The position numbers and the translations under genes were made by a program. This document shows positions 8,092 through 16,841 of a stretch of 46,635 nt of DNA, piece by piece. The notes below the pieces were generated by a model, which was not told where the DNA came from, did not search any database, and saw nothing but the letters and a program-made list of their open reading frames with translations. The stretch comes from Singulisphaera sp. GP187 (GTDB taxonomy: Bacteria; Planctomycetota; Phycisphaerae; Phycisphaerales; SM1A02). The DNA lies in assembly GCA_945868805.1 (NCBI GenBank), contig CAMBMO010000018.1, positions 1 through 46,635 on the forward strand. Reading direction: 5' to 3'. Positions within the stretch are counted from its first letter, which is position 1; each line of letters starts with the position of its first letter.

Positions 8092-8538
8092 TCAGTTCTT
8101 TGTTGCGATGACACGTGTCGTGCGGATTTCGAGCGGAGTCGTCATCCTCTTGTCGCGCTTGACAAGGAGAAACGAGAGGGCTTCGTCGCCGGCGCTTTTG
8201 ACCTGTAACGTGAACACCTGCTGATCAGACGTGCCTGATGAACCTCCGATCGAGGCGCCGGTCGAAGACTGAGTTGTGTCGCTCACGAGCGTGAGAAACG
8301 CAGGAAGGGGTTCCTGCAATCGCCAGACAGCGTCTATCGCTCGATTCGTAGGCAGGACGACGACGAGACTCTGCCCGACTCGCAAATCGGTCGATTTGGG
8401 AAGCGGGAGCGGCGCGAACTCTCCAGCTGCATCCCGACCCATTACTGTCGAAATCAGATTCTTCGATGGTGCCGTCGAGTCGCATCCGCCGATCAGGATG
8501 AGGACGCCGGCGAGTCCAATCACAATAAGACGCTTCAA
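8092..8538 (-). CDS. Small lipoprotein of unknown function
   Basis: No ATG fits. The TTG at 8538 (or CTG at 8541) yields a short lipoprotein signal (KRLIVIGLAGVLILIGGC) with Cys in a plausible lipobox (IGGC). The roughly 148-residue product continues with a conserved-looking beta-rich domain containing LRVGQSLVVVLPTN, typical of the DUF-type protease-inhibitor-like (chagasin) fold, and VWRLQEPLPAFL. The chagasin-like assignment is tentative. The start lies 8 bases downstream of the STAS gene's stop, so the two probably form an operon. Confidence 0.6.
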   Translation of the reverse strand: MKRLIVIGLAGVLILIGGCDSTAPSKNLISTVMGRDAAGEFAPLPLPKSTDLRVGQSLVVVLPTNRAIDAVWRLQEPLPAFLTLVSDTTQSSTGASIGGSSGTSDQQVFTLQVKSAGDEALSFLLVKRDKRMTTPLEIRTTRVIATKN

Positions 8539-8545
8539 CAGTCGC

Positions 8546-8902
8546 TCACGATTTGAGTGTGGAGAGCGCGTCCGAACGTGCCGAATGGATGGCGATGATC
8601 TTGGAAATGCCCGAGATGCGAATCGTTTCCATGATCTCTGGATTGGGAACAAACAGCGCGATTCTTCCCTCGTGCTCCCTCGCTACACGGTGAGCCATGA
8701 TGATCGCCCGCAATCCAGAACTGCTCACGAACATCAATCCGGTGCAATCGATGAGGATGCGTGCATTCTTCGTGGCAGCGCTCTCCAATGTGGTTTCTGC
8801 TTCCACTTCCGAATGCGCATCGAGCCTTCCCGCGATGGTCAGAACACGGACACCATCGCAGTCGGATTCCAAGATCGTGAGAGGAGAATCGGAGGTCGTC
8901 AT
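8546..8902 (-). CDS. STAS-domain anti-sigma-factor antagonist-like protein
   Basis: A 118-residue single STAS domain. It has the beta strand VRVLTIAGRLDAHS, then RILIDCTGLMFVSSSGLRAI, where the Ser in SSSGLR matches the phosphorylated serine of SpoIIAA/RsbV-type antagonists. It ends in a helix and a short tail. It is a cytosolic regulator, probably controlled by a serine kinase/phosphatase partner-switching pair. No such kinase or anti-sigma is adjacent, so its partner is elsewhere. A small lipoprotein gene follows. Confidence 0.88.
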   Translation of the reverse strand: MTTSDSPLTILESDCDGVRVLTIAGRLDAHSEVEAETTLESAATKNARILIDCTGLMFVSSSGLRAIIMAHRVAREHEGRIALFVPNPEIMETIRISGISKIIAIHSARSDALSTLKS

Positions 8903-8929
8903 CGATTGCTCACGCTAGGTCAGAGTGCT

Positions 8930-10894
8930 TCACGGCGCAAATGTCGGCGCAGTCGGTTGGACATCCACTGCGACGCGAAATCCAAACGGAGAATTCTTGG
9001 TGCCAGCGGGAATGCCACTGCGAAAATCGCACGATGCAGCAGTGACTCCGTCGCACCATGCACCTCCGCGCACCACCCGCCGGGGTGGACCGCTCGCGTT
9101 CGGATCGTTCCACACATCTTCGCACCACTCCCAGACATTGCCGATCAGATCTCGGAAGCCAGTCGCGTTGGGGTCTTTCGTTCCAACCGGATGCGAAGTG
9201 TTCGCTGCCCAAGGTGCGAGCCACGCGATTGCCTCGATCTGCGTGCGATCGCCATCCGCGGCAGGAAGAGCGGCGCCAACTCCGAAGGCCGCCAATCGCC
9301 ACTCCGCTTCGCTTGGAAGGCGATAGCCATGACTCGCGGTGATATCGACCCGAGCGCTCGCGATGCTCCCGCCGCTGTCGCGGTGAATGCCATGGAAGAT
9401 ATAGCGAGGAGAAAGGCCTTCGGCGACCGAGATCTCGTTGCAAAATTCTGCTGCGTCGTACCAAGTGATCGAATCCACTGGCCGATCGAGAGAGTGACCT
9501 GATGTGGGATCGGGTTTTGGATCCGCTGCGAACTGGGATGGATTGCGGCGGAGCACCGATAGAAACTGGCGCTGTGTGACCTCGGTCTTGCCGAGTTTCA
9601 TCGGTGGATCCGTCTTGACTTCGATGAATTCGATCCCATGGGGCGCGGGAGTCGAGCCGTTGGCGTACTGCGCAGGGGTCGAACTTTCGGGAAGGGGAGT
9701 CTCTCGAGCCACGACACTGCCTCGCGCTGGTTCTGCGACGAGCAAGACCGCGACGGGAGTCGACCTCCGCGTCGTCGCGTCATCGTCGTACCCGACGCTG
9801 AATTGAATTCGGTCTCCTGCGTTGAGCGTGAGCGGTGCACTCAAAACATATCCGCGGTCGAGCAGTGGCAAGTACAGGGGAATCTCGACGAGTGTTCGTT
9901 CCTCGCTGGATTCCGCAATGATGCGAATCGAGGCAGAGCGGGCGCGCACATCGGGGCGAATGACGACTGCTACAAGATCGAGCGACGACTCAAGCGGTTC
10001 GGTGATGACCGTGACGCGCTGGTTCGTTCTCGTGGATGGTGCGCTTCGATCGGGCACGATCGCAAACTCGCGAACGACGCGATCACTTTCGTTCGCCGGG
10101 ATCGCTCGCAGTGTCGCGCCCGCTGACTCGGCGCGACCTCGGCCAGCGCACCGAACTTCAGCGACGAGCGTCGCATTGGCAGGGATTTGAATGGCGAAGC
10201 CGGATGGCAACTCGAACGATCCGTCGACACCAAGAGCTCCCGCGCTCCCGCTTGTTTGCGCGCGAAGGTCGCCGAGTCGGAGGTATCCCGGTCCTGGGTC
10301 CGAGTCGTCGAGTTCGACTCCCTCGTTTCCTTCGCAGACGAGGAGGTTGTATCGCGCGATGAATGTCGGCTCGTCGCGTACCGCTCGCCATCCGCGGATG
10401 AGGAGGGGGTTGGGATTATTCAGAGGGATCGCGAATGAACGCAGTGAGTCTGGATCTTCTGCGTTGGGAATCCACCCACGAGCGACATCGACAGAGAGGA
10501 TTGAGCTCACATCAGGAATCAGTTTGATTGAATGGCTCGGCAACGGCTTGAGCGGAAACCCAGCATCCTTCCACGCGACGAAGACTGCGATTTCTTCCGG
10601 AGTCAATCGACAATCATCTCGAAAGAAGTGGCGAGGTCCAGTTGGAAGCCATGGTGGCATGATCCCCGACTCGATTGCTCTCACCATTGTGCGACCATGG
10701 CGTGTCAGATCCGCGTCTGTGAGGAGTTGGAATGGTCCGGGGCCTGCACCGGCGTGGCAACGAATGCACTTTGCCTCCACGATCTCGCGAATCTCCGTCT
10801 CTGCGAGTTCAACCGCGCCTCGCTCGGCGAATGACGATGGAGCAACGCATCCGATGCCGCAGAGTGCAATCGCATTGAGGAATGGTCGTTTCAA
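8930..10894 (-). CDS. Secreted cytochrome c / degenerate PHM-like / SUMF1 (FGE-sulfatase) fusion protein
   Basis: This 654-residue exported protein carries three modules. (1) A signal peptide, then a c-type haem motif CIRCH at 43-47 in a context typical of planctomycete cytochromes fused to copper monooxygenases (IMPPW, HFFRDDCRLTPEEIAVFVAWKDAGFP). (2) Residues about 120-420 follow the pattern of the PHM/DBH-like type II copper monooxygenase fold. However, the usual HH, HY and HMH ligand positions read RY (181-182), RC (248-249) and RPDVRA (313-318). Only one His (121) lies between residues 112 and 418. (3) A SUMF1/FGE domain at about 428-643 (GKTEVTQRQFLSVL, RLPSEAEWR, LIGNVWEWCEDVW, RRVVRGGAWC). 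The SUMF1 cysteines (613, 622) are spaced unlike those of true FGE. The protein is probably a binding or structural protein rather than an oxygenase. Confidence 0.8.
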   Translation of the reverse strand: MKRPFLNAIALCGIGCVAPSSFAERGAVELAETEIREIVEAKCIRCHAGAGPGPFQLLTDADLTRHGRTMVRAIESGIMPPWLPTGPRHFFRDDCRLTPEEIAVFVAWKDAGFPLKPLPSHSIKLIPDVSSILSVDVARGWIPNAEDPDSLRSFAIPLNNPNPLLIRGWRAVRDEPTFIARYNLLVCEGNEGVELDDSDPGPGYLRLGDLRAQTSGSAGALGVDGSFELPSGFAIQIPANATLVAEVRCAGRGRAESAGATLRAIPANESDRVVREFAIVPDRSAPSTRTNQRVTVITEPLESSLDLVAVVIRPDVRARSASIRIIAESSEERTLVEIPLYLPLLDRGYVLSAPLTLNAGDRIQFSVGYDDDATTRRSTPVAVLLVAEPARGSVVARETPLPESSTPAQYANGSTPAPHGIEFIEVKTDPPMKLGKTEVTQRQFLSVLRRNPSQFAADPKPDPTSGHSLDRPVDSITWYDAAEFCNEISVAEGLSPRYIFHGIHRDSGGSIASARVDITASHGYRLPSEAEWRLAAFGVGAALPAADGDRTQIEAIAWLAPWAANTSHPVGTKDPNATGFRDLIGNVWEWCEDVWNDPNASGPPRRVVRGGAWCDGVTAASCDFRSGIPAGTKNSPFGFRVAVDVQPTAPTFAP

Positions 10895-10923
10895 TTGCGA
10901 TACCTATCGACGCTGGGACCTCG

Positions 10924-12060
10924 TCAGGAGCAATTTCCCCACGTGGCGAGAAGTTCAGTGAGATCCGCCGCATCGACTCGTCCGTCGCGGTTGATATCGC
11001 CAATGCCACCAACATTTCCCCAATTCGAGAGAAGGCTTGCGAGGTCGCCTCCGCCGACAATTCGATTGAGATCAAGATCGGACGAGCACGTATTGCAGCA
11101 GAACGTGACAACAGTCTCGGTTGGAGTGTTGTGACCACTCCCTGGACCAGTATTGCCAGTCACGAGTGTTCCCCGATACTTCAGCCCGATCATGTATGGA
11201 TACGCGTTCGCGCCCTGCTCGTTGATCGGCGCGAAATATGCGAATGTGCCGGTTGGATAATCAGGAGTGATGCATGTTCGTCCGTTGTTTTCATTGAGTG
11301 CGCCAAGACCTGCCACATACTCGAAGTCCTCGATGTAGCAACCAATGGGATAGGTCGCCGAGACAGGCGGACCATACTGCGACGCTGGCAGTTGGGTCCC
11401 GTTGGGAAGGCTTGTGCGCTGGGTGATATCGCGAGTTCGATAGCTCGATGCAATTCGCGCGATCCCGCCGGATCCATCCGCATTCGCGTAACCGTATGGA
11501 CCGTAGACCGGAAATCCGTCGAAGGCGTAGCCGAGAATCGGGGAATGACTCGTTGGTCCTCCACTGGCAAGTTGAGGGGTCCGCTGGTGATGGTGATACT
11601 CGACCATTGCGGGATGTCCAAGCGCAGAATCGAATCCAGTCGCCTCGAAGAAAATGGCGTTCTGATGCCAGATGTTCTGATTGTTGTACGACCTCGCGTC
11701 GCTCGGATTAAAAAACGTGACGCCGTTGACGAACACTCCGACGTGTCCCATCCCGACAGTCGTCTGCGTCGTCGCAAGCATTGGATTTCGCGGCAAACGG
11801 AAAGACCAGTTCTGTACGGTTGGCGACCCTGGATTTCCAGGCCATGGTCCGATCGAATAGGAAGGGATTCCGCTTGCGCCGACATAGACATAGTTCTGGC
11901 CGTAGCGGACGAGTTGAACATCTGCGGGATACCCCTGATATCCAGTCTGTCCCGTCGTGTTGATACGCCAGGGAAGGACAGCCGGAAATATCGACTGCGA
12001 GTGAGCGATCGATGTCGATCCGAGCGCGAGCAGAAGAGAAATTGTTGTTGGAATCCTCAT
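10924..12060 (-). CDS. Secreted YHYH-domain protein with dockerin-like C-terminal repeats
   Basis: The ATG at 12060, with AAGGAG upstream, gives 378 residues; an upstream alternative at 12099 is less likely. There is a signal peptide (PTTISLLLALGSTSIAHS). A YHYH domain follows, with VEYHHHQRTP and SPILGYAFDGFPVYGPYGY. The C-terminal 55 residues hold two Ca-binding dockerin-like loops (DLDLNRIVGGGDL and DINRDGRVDAADL), each followed by a helix with L..LL..WG, and end WGNCS. YHYH proteins are widespread extracellular proteins of uncertain function. The tail module is shared with the proteins at 12122-13141 and 28736-30787. Confidence 0.85.
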   Translation of the reverse strand: MRIPTTISLLLALGSTSIAHSQSIFPAVLPWRINTTGQTGYQGYPADVQLVRYGQNYVYVGASGIPSYSIGPWPGNPGSPTVQNWSFRLPRNPMLATTQTTVGMGHVGVFVNGVTFFNPSDARSYNNQNIWHQNAIFFEATGFDSALGHPAMVEYHHHQRTPQLASGGPTSHSPILGYAFDGFPVYGPYGYANADGSGGIARIASSYRTRDITQRTSLPNGTQLPASQYGPPVSATYPIGCYIEDFEYVAGLGALNENNGRTCITPDYPTGTFAYFAPINEQGANAYPYMIGLKYRGTLVTGNTGPGSGHNTPTETVVTFCCNTCSSDLDLNRIVGGGDLASLLSNWGNVGGIGDINRDGRVDAADLTELLATWGNCS

Positions 12061-12121
12061 AGGTGATGCTCCTTGTTTGAATTGGCAACAAGGATGCACT
12101 TGGGGACAACTTCGAGCAAAG

Positions 12122-13141
12122 TCAGCTCCAATTGCTGAGCATCGTCGCGAGATCTGCGCCCCCTACATCACCATCATGATTGATATCCGCCACAGGATCA
12201 CTCGTACCCCACGCAGCGAGCACAATGACGAGGTCGATTCCGTTGACCAATCGATCGCCATTGAGATCTCCGAGCACAAAGTCAAGCGTTCCGATTGCAT
12301 CGATCGACATATTGAAAACTGAAGTGCCACTTCCGTCTGAAAAGGTGCCCGAAAGAAGCAGATTCGCAGTCGAACCTGCTGGCAAGACTGTGGGAAGCGG
12401 AAACGGTTGAGCGACGATTGCCGGCGGTGCGGGAAGTGGGCCGATGGGGCCGCTTGTTGCCGCAGAGGAGATGAATGTCGCCGAAGCACCGTTGACCGTC
12501 AGCGTTCCGGCAAACGCCAGGAGTGCTGGCGTGGGCTCGACGCCGAATGCTTGTCCACCAGCGCTACCCGATACGAGAATCTCGACTGGGATCGGAATCG
12601 AAATCGTGTAAGTGTTGGGAGCGGTTTGAACGAGGACTCCAAGTGCAGGCCCAGTCTGCACGGCGGTCGCTACTTTGACAGCGCCAGTCGCAACAGGAAT
12701 CGTGATCTCACCCACGGAAGGAAAGATCGATGACGGAGCGAGGGTATGAAAGCTTGGGTACGCGATGACCATCTCAACCGCAACCGTGCCGGGAGTTTCA
12801 TTCACGAGATCTGTCGCAAATCCTGTGACTTCGCATGTGCCGCCCGCGCCGATGCGCAGCGAAAACGTGCCGAGTGGATTCGAGTCGATCGAATCGCTCA
12901 TGCGCATTGTCGATGTGTAGGCAATCGCAATATTCCCGGATCCACCGAACAACCCAGGGAGGGTCTTGGTGTCGAGGGGATTGGTCGCCGCGTGGTAGGC
13001 ACCGATGAGAGTCCCCGCGAGTGGATAGGAGAGAGTCAGGGATTGCTGGGCGGTGCTCGTCGGAAGGAACTGGAAGTGAAACGAAGTCGCGAGTGCGCAC
13101 GGCGTGATCGCGGTAACTGCCAGGAAGGTGACGAAGTTCAT
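12122..13141 (-). CDS. Secreted protein with dockerin-like C-terminal repeats, unknown function
   Basis: This 339-residue protein begins with a signal peptide (FVTFLAVTAITPCALATS). The rest is a long low-charge beta-rich region with Pro/Ala linkers. The last 55 residues have DLNGDRLVNGIDL and DINHDGDVGGADL, each followed by a leucine-rich helix, ending LSNWS. No catalytic motif was recognised. The 61-base spacing to the YHYH gene and the same strand suggest co-expression. A surface or matrix role is inferred. Confidence 0.75.
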   Translation of the reverse strand: MNFVTFLAVTAITPCALATSFHFQFLPTSTAQQSLTLSYPLAGTLIGAYHAATNPLDTKTLPGLFGGSGNIAIAYTSTMRMSDSIDSNPLGTFSLRIGAGGTCEVTGFATDLVNETPGTVAVEMVIAYPSFHTLAPSSIFPSVGEITIPVATGAVKVATAVQTGPALGVLVQTAPNTYTISIPIPVEILVSGSAGGQAFGVEPTPALLAFAGTLTVNGASATFISSAATSGPIGPLPAPPAIVAQPFPLPTVLPAGSTANLLLSGTFSDGSGTSVFNMSIDAIGTLDFVLGDLNGDRLVNGIDLVIVLAAWGTSDPVADINHDGDVGGADLATMLSNWS

Positions 13142-13178
13142 ATGTGCACCATATCCCAGATCCGCCCCTTTCCAACTT

Positions 13179-13916
13179 TCACATTCGGAGTTTCGACTGA
13201 ATTATGACCCATATTGCTCGAATCCCGTCGATGGGGCCGATCTTTTTGCCCGATTGAAAGGATCGGGGCTCGTATGAAACCGGGATTTCGCAGACAGTTG
13301 CTCCGATTTGGGCGAGTGCCGCTGCAATCTGAGGCTCGATGCCAAAGCGCTGTTCTGTCAACGAAGGAAGGATCATTCGAAGGGTCGGAATGCGGATGAG
13401 TTTGTAGCAGCATTCCATGTCGTGGACTTTGAGTCCAGTCGCAAGATTGCTTGCGGACGTGAGCAATCGATTTGCACGCATGTGAATCCAACCTCGGAAT
13501 CCAGACTGGACGATGCCTCTGTGCCATCGATTGCCGAAAACTGCGTTCGTGGTCCCGCTCGATTCGAAAACTGCGAGGAGATTGACGAAATCGTGTGGGT
13601 CGTACTCCAAGTCAGCGTCTTGAATGATTATCGCATCAAGTTCGCACTGCGACGCTTCGATCGCATGCGCGAACCCCGTTTGAAGCGCAGCGCCTTTGCC
13701 TCGGTTGATCGAGTGTCTCAAGAGAGTGAGCACTGTTGGAAACTCTTTCGCGAGTGCCTCCGCCGCACGAGCTGTCTGCGCTTCGGATCCGTCATCGACG
13801 AGAACGATATGGATGATCCACGGCGCAGCGAGTTGAACAGAGAGCACTCGACGTACGCACTCGCCGAGTGTCGCAGGCTCGTTGAATGCGGGCATCACTA
13901 CGAAGAGCGTCGGCAC
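13179..13916 (-). CDS. Family 2 glycosyltransferase (DPM/polyprenol-phosphate type)
   Basis: The 245-residue GT-A enzyme starts LFVVMPAFNEPATL, the nucleotide-sugar binding strand. It has IVLVDDGS, the DxD-type motif in IIIQDADLEYDP, and NRGKGAALQTGFAHA. The C-terminal half includes MECCYKLIR and RFGIEPQIAAALA. No obvious transmembrane segments are present, so it is probably soluble or membrane-associated. It resembles dolichol/polyprenol phosphate mannosyltransferase-like enzymes that make lipid-linked sugars; donor and acceptor cannot be told. It lies between a secreted protein gene and the second anti-sigma gene. Confidence 0.88.
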   Translation of the reverse strand: MPTLFVVMPAFNEPATLGECVRRVLSVQLAAPWIIHIVLVDDGSEAQTARAAEALAKEFPTVLTLLRHSINRGKGAALQTGFAHAIEASQCELDAIIIQDADLEYDPHDFVNLLAVFESSGTTNAVFGNRWHRGIVQSGFRGWIHMRANRLLTSASNLATGLKVHDMECCYKLIRIPTLRMILPSLTEQRFGIEPQIAAALAQIGATVCEIPVSYEPRSFQSGKKIGPIDGIRAIWVIIQSKLRM

Positions 13917-13940
13917 GCGCCTATATGTACCTCACCCGAG

Positions 13941-14966
13941 TTACTGCTGTGATCGGTCAGGGGCAGCCACGCTCGGCGCCTCGAACCAATCAGCGGGAAA
14001 GGCCGTCAATGCGGTCCGCGAAAAACTGATCGAAAGTGGGGGAGGTGGTGCGTGACGCTCAGCTCGTCCAGGTGGCGGACCACGCTCGCCATTGGGTGGC
14101 GATTCATGCGAACGATCGCGAATCGGTGGGTCGCCGGCTGGAAAGAACATTTCGAGCCGGATGACCTCGCTCGATTTCGAGTCGATGCACATTTCGATCC
14201 GCTCCGCAGGATTTCGCCGAGAGGGCTCTGCGTCAGCAGTCGATTCGATCTCGCGATTGGTCCGGCGAGTCGCGCGGATTTGCAAGAGCTCGGTGCTGGC
14301 GCATGACTCTGCGTCGGTCACCTTCTCGACTTCAAAAGAGTCGTCAAGTTCCTCAAGCATCGACGCCATAGAGTCCACGAGCAATGATCCGTCGGGAGTC
14401 TCGATCCAGCGGGGCCAGGGGGTCGTTCGATCCGAAGTGAACGAGGATCCATCTGGGCGGATCTCCCATGAAATCGCCCCGTCGCGGCCACGCGTTGCGA
14501 TGCGTCCGTCGGGATAGTGAATCTCAATACGCATGTGTTCGGCGTCGCGGACATCGAGTGTTGCGAGAATCGGCGGCGGTTCGTCTCCCGCGCGGCGCGG
14601 TTTCGGATTGAGAATGACCTGATACTGTCGGTCGGCTGAGTTGCTGGCCACCTTCGTCGCCGATCGAACAATCGCCGATGCGGAACTCGCCGTCGGCATG
14701 ACCAGAAGCGAAACAGCAAGCAGCGCGGCGATGGGAAGCGCCCACCATTGCCATGTGCGCATTCGATTCGACTTCGAAAGCGTCGATTGCGCGTGAACCG
14801 CGCGGAGCACTCGATTGATTCGCGCGTCCATCGACTCAGCGGTCTCGGCGAAGCGATGCGTGAGGAGTGCCTCGACGAATCGATCCTTCGACGGATCGCA
14901 AGGTTCGCATGACCGCTCTTCAGAGTCGTCCGACATGTTCGATGGATCTGGATTCATGTTTGTCAT
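13941..14966 (-). CDS. Membrane-anchored anti-sigma-factor-like protein
   Basis: The 341-residue protein has a soluble N-terminal region with Cys residues (SEERSCEPCDPSKDRF). One central transmembrane helix (WWALPIAALLAVSLLVMPTA) comes next, followed by a large external domain and a Pro/Arg-rich tail (PPPGRAERHAPPPPL). The start is ATGACAAACATGAAT, a 9-base unit of the kind repeated at other starts in the window. Its ATG overlaps the ECF sigma stop by 4 bases. It is probably the sigma factor's regulator; family assignment is by position and topology only. Confidence 0.7.
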   Translation of the reverse strand: MTNMNPDPSNMSDDSEERSCEPCDPSKDRFVEALLTHRFAETAESMDARINRVLRAVHAQSTLSKSNRMRTWQWWALPIAALLAVSLLVMPTASSASAIVRSATKVASNSADRQYQVILNPKPRRAGDEPPPILATLDVRDAEHMRIEIHYPDGRIATRGRDGAISWEIRPDGSSFTSDRTTPWPRWIETPDGSLLVDSMASMLEELDDSFEVEKVTDAESCASTELLQIRATRRTNREIESTADAEPSRRNPAERIEMCIDSKSSEVIRLEMFFPAGDPPIRDRSHESPPNGERGPPPGRAERHAPPPPLSISFSRTALTAFPADWFEAPSVAAPDRSQQ

Positions 14967-15499
14967 GCGAGAACTCCCTTGCGTTGCAGGCAGTCGGCGA
15001 GGATGGAACGTGCTCGTTGGACGCGCTTCTTGACGGACTCTTCGGTGATCGCGAGATTGCGAGCAATCGTTCCGAGCGAAAGCTCAGCGCGATAGGCCAT
15101 CTGGATGACCTGCGCGTAGTTGCTCGGCAATCGTTCGATGCAATCGTCGAGCGATCCCATACGGGATTGAAACGCCATTGAGTGGTCGCCGTTGAACGCC
15201 ACCGAGTGTGCTTCGATTTCCTGAAGCATTGTTGGATCCGCAATGATCATTCGCCGCCTTCCAGCGAAATCCATTGCAACCCGCGATCCGATGCCACGCA
15301 ACCATGCTCCGAAGGATCGAGTGCGATCAAAGTCGTCGAGGCGTCGCCACGCAACCATCATGGTTTCCTGAAAGACATCGTCCACCATGCTGCGATCGCG
15401 GACGACGGCTCGCAAGAAGACCAGAAGATGATCCGCGTGATCCCTTGCAAGGACCTCGAAGACTTCGTGGGCGGTGGGTTCCCGTTTGGGGAGTTTCAT
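14963..15499 (-). CDS. ECF-family RNA polymerase sigma factor
   Basis: The chosen ATG at 15499 gives 178 residues; an earlier in-frame reading adds 30 poorly structured residues. Region 2 has MVDDVFQETMMVAWRRLDDF, and region 4 has the HTH TEESVKKRVQRARSILADCL. It is very similar in design to the sigma factor at 248-814, again followed by a coupled membrane protein. It is divergent from pcp at 15614 across a 114-base gap, so it may control that gene or itself. Confidence 0.9.
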   Translation of the reverse strand: MKLPKREPTAHEVFEVLARDHADHLLVFLRAVVRDRSMVDDVFQETMMVAWRRLDDFDRTRSFGAWLRGIGSRVAMDFAGRRRMIIADPTMLQEIEAHSVAFNGDHSMAFQSRMGSLDDCIERLPSNYAQVIQMAYRAELSLGTIARNLAITEESVKKRVQRARSILADCLQRKGVLA

Positions 15500-15573
15500 C
15501 TCTTGGATTGGGAATGGGATCGAGGTTGGGGACAGAGTAGGTTCACGATTGTTCGAAGCCCGAGGAGGCGTGG

Positions 15574-15588
15574 TGCGTCCGTGACGCA
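15574..15588. promoter_or_regulatory. Inverted repeat in the sigma/pcp divergent region
   Basis: TGCGTC-CGT-GACGCA forms a perfect 6-base inverted repeat just upstream of a CTATAG box and the pcp start at 15614. It may be an operator or a hairpin; no protein is known to bind it. Confidence 0.25.
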
Positions 15589-15613
15589 ACTCCTATAGCG
15601 TGGCAAGGATCCG

Positions 15614-16246
15614 ATGCTGCAGATACTTATGACAGGATTCGAACCGTTCGGCGGAAGTCCCATGAATCCGAGCGCCCTTTTGACAGAGGCACTCGTCCAA
15701 GAAGGGCTTCCAGGCGCAGTTTTGCATGCGGCGATCTTGCCAGTCATTGGCGGGCTGGGGACCACTGGCGCACGATCGAATCTGGCGGGCCACATTCAGA
15801 GAATTCGACCGGAAGTGGTGATCTGCCTGGGCGAATCAAACCGTTCGACTCACATCGCATTCGAGCGCGTTGCGATCAATCTTCGGGACGATCGAATTGC
15901 GGACAACGCGGGAGTTCAGTGTCGAGATTTGCCGGTCGTTGAGGGTGGCCCCGATGCATACTTCTCTTCTCTCCCAGTACGAGAGATGCGCGACGCATGC
16001 GAGGGAGAGGGAGTGCCCGCACTCCTTTCGACGAGCGCGGGATCGTTCCTTTGCAACGAAGTGATGTACGGACTCCTTCATGGGATGGCACGTGGGGAGT
16101 TTCCGACGGTCGTGAGAGGCGGATTCATTCATGTTCCGCAACTTCCTGAACAAGCAGCACAGCGCGGTGGTCCATCGATGCGACTCGCACACATGCTGCT
16201 TGGGCTTCGTCCGAGTCTGCTCGCGCTTGTCGCGCCGCTGGGGTGA
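15614..16246 (+). CDS. pcp: Pyroglutamyl-peptidase I
   Basis: This 210-residue cytosolic cysteine peptidase removes N-terminal pyroglutamate from peptides. The family signatures are present: GFEPFGG near the N-terminus, the catalytic Glu in HIAFERVAINL, the catalytic Cys in TSAGSFLCNEVMYG, and the catalytic His in GFIHVPQLPEQ. Length is normal for the family. Its stop overlaps the downstream kdsC GTG start (GTGA), so it leads a coupled run of six genes. A link between peptide cleavage and sugar uptake is not obvious, and the arrangement may be simply cistronic. Confidence 0.93.
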   Translation: MLQILMTGFEPFGGSPMNPSALLTEALVQEGLPGAVLHAAILPVIGGLGTTGARSNLAGHIQRIRPEVVICLGESNRSTHIAFERVAINLRDDRIADNAGVQCRDLPVVEGGPDAYFSSLPVREMRDACEGEGVPALLSTSAGSFLCNEVMYGLLHGMARGEFPTVVRGGFIHVPQLPEQAAQRGGPSMRLAHMLLGLRPSLLALVAPLG

Positions 16247-16806
16247 CGAACTACACTCGCAAAATGGCAAGACTCCCCGACTGGTCTGAGATTCGCGCAA
16301 TCGTGATGGATGTCGATGGGACACTGACCGATGGCGGGATTTATCTCGATGACCACGGAAACGAATTCAAACGATACGACGTACGCGATGGATTCGGAAT
16401 CGAATTGTGGCATCGGGCCGGGGGCAAGACCGGTGTGATCACGGGCCGAAGAGGACTCGCGCTGACTCATCGCATGCGCGAACTTCGTATCGGTGCGGTC
16501 GAGCAGGGAGTCTCGAACAAGATTGTCGCACTCGATCGAATCGTCGAAGTGCTTGGGGTGACACGAGCACAGTGCGTGTTTGTTGGTGATGACCTTCCCG
16601 ATCTCGCGGTGATGCGTGTCGCGGGTATCGCGGTCGCGATTGCAGGTGCGCCAGTCGAAGTTCGTGAGGTCGCAGCGGTGACAACGACTGCACGAGGCGG
16701 GCACGGCGCTGTGCGCGAGGTCGTCGAGGCGATCCTCCGTGCGCAAGGCAAATGGGATGGGCTCGTGGCAGGATGCGACAGGAATCCGACCACTATCATT
16801 CCATGA
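16243..16806 (+). CDS. kdsC: KdsC-type 3-deoxy-D-manno-octulosonate 8-phosphate phosphatase (HAD family)
   Basis: The 187-residue HAD phosphatase has the family motif VMDVDGTLTDGGIYLDD near residues 20-37 with the nucleophile and acid/base Asp. KRYDVRDGFGIELW, TGRRG and the C-terminal VGDDLPDLAVM complete the KdsC/YrbI signature, which distinguishes it from other HADs. It hydrolyses Kdo-8-P in LPS inner-core synthesis. The GTG at 16243 overlaps the pcp stop; an in-frame ATG at 16264 is a possible alternative start. The last codons overlap the sugar-binding-protein start by 4 bases. No other kds genes are nearby. Confidence 0.9.
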   Translation: MTNYTRKMARLPDWSEIRAIVMDVDGTLTDGGIYLDDHGNEFKRYDVRDGFGIELWHRAGGKTGVITGRRGLALTHRMRELRIGAVEQGVSNKIVALDRIVEVLGVTRAQCVFVGDDLPDLAVMRVAGIAVAIAGAPVEVREVAAVTTTARGGHGAVREVVEAILRAQGKWDGLVAGCDRNPTTIIP

Positions 16807-16841
16807 TCAAGATGATCAACATGATCAAGATGATCAACATG
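16803..16841 (+). repeat. Four 9-base in-frame repeats at a start codon
   Basis: ATGATCAAS (S is C or G) occurs four times from the first base of the coding sequence, followed by an ATG that starts the signal peptide proper. Each unit brings its own in-frame ATG, so initiation at any of five positions would give the same mature protein with a different leader length. Confidence 0.9.

Noticed and set aside
8930-10894. Active type II copper monooxygenase
   Set aside because: The expected His ligands are replaced by Arg and other residues, so activity is not supported.
10924-13141. Cellulosome components because of dockerin-like tails
   Set aside because: No cohesin, scaffoldin or cellulase domain is seen; such tails are common on planctomycete surface proteins.
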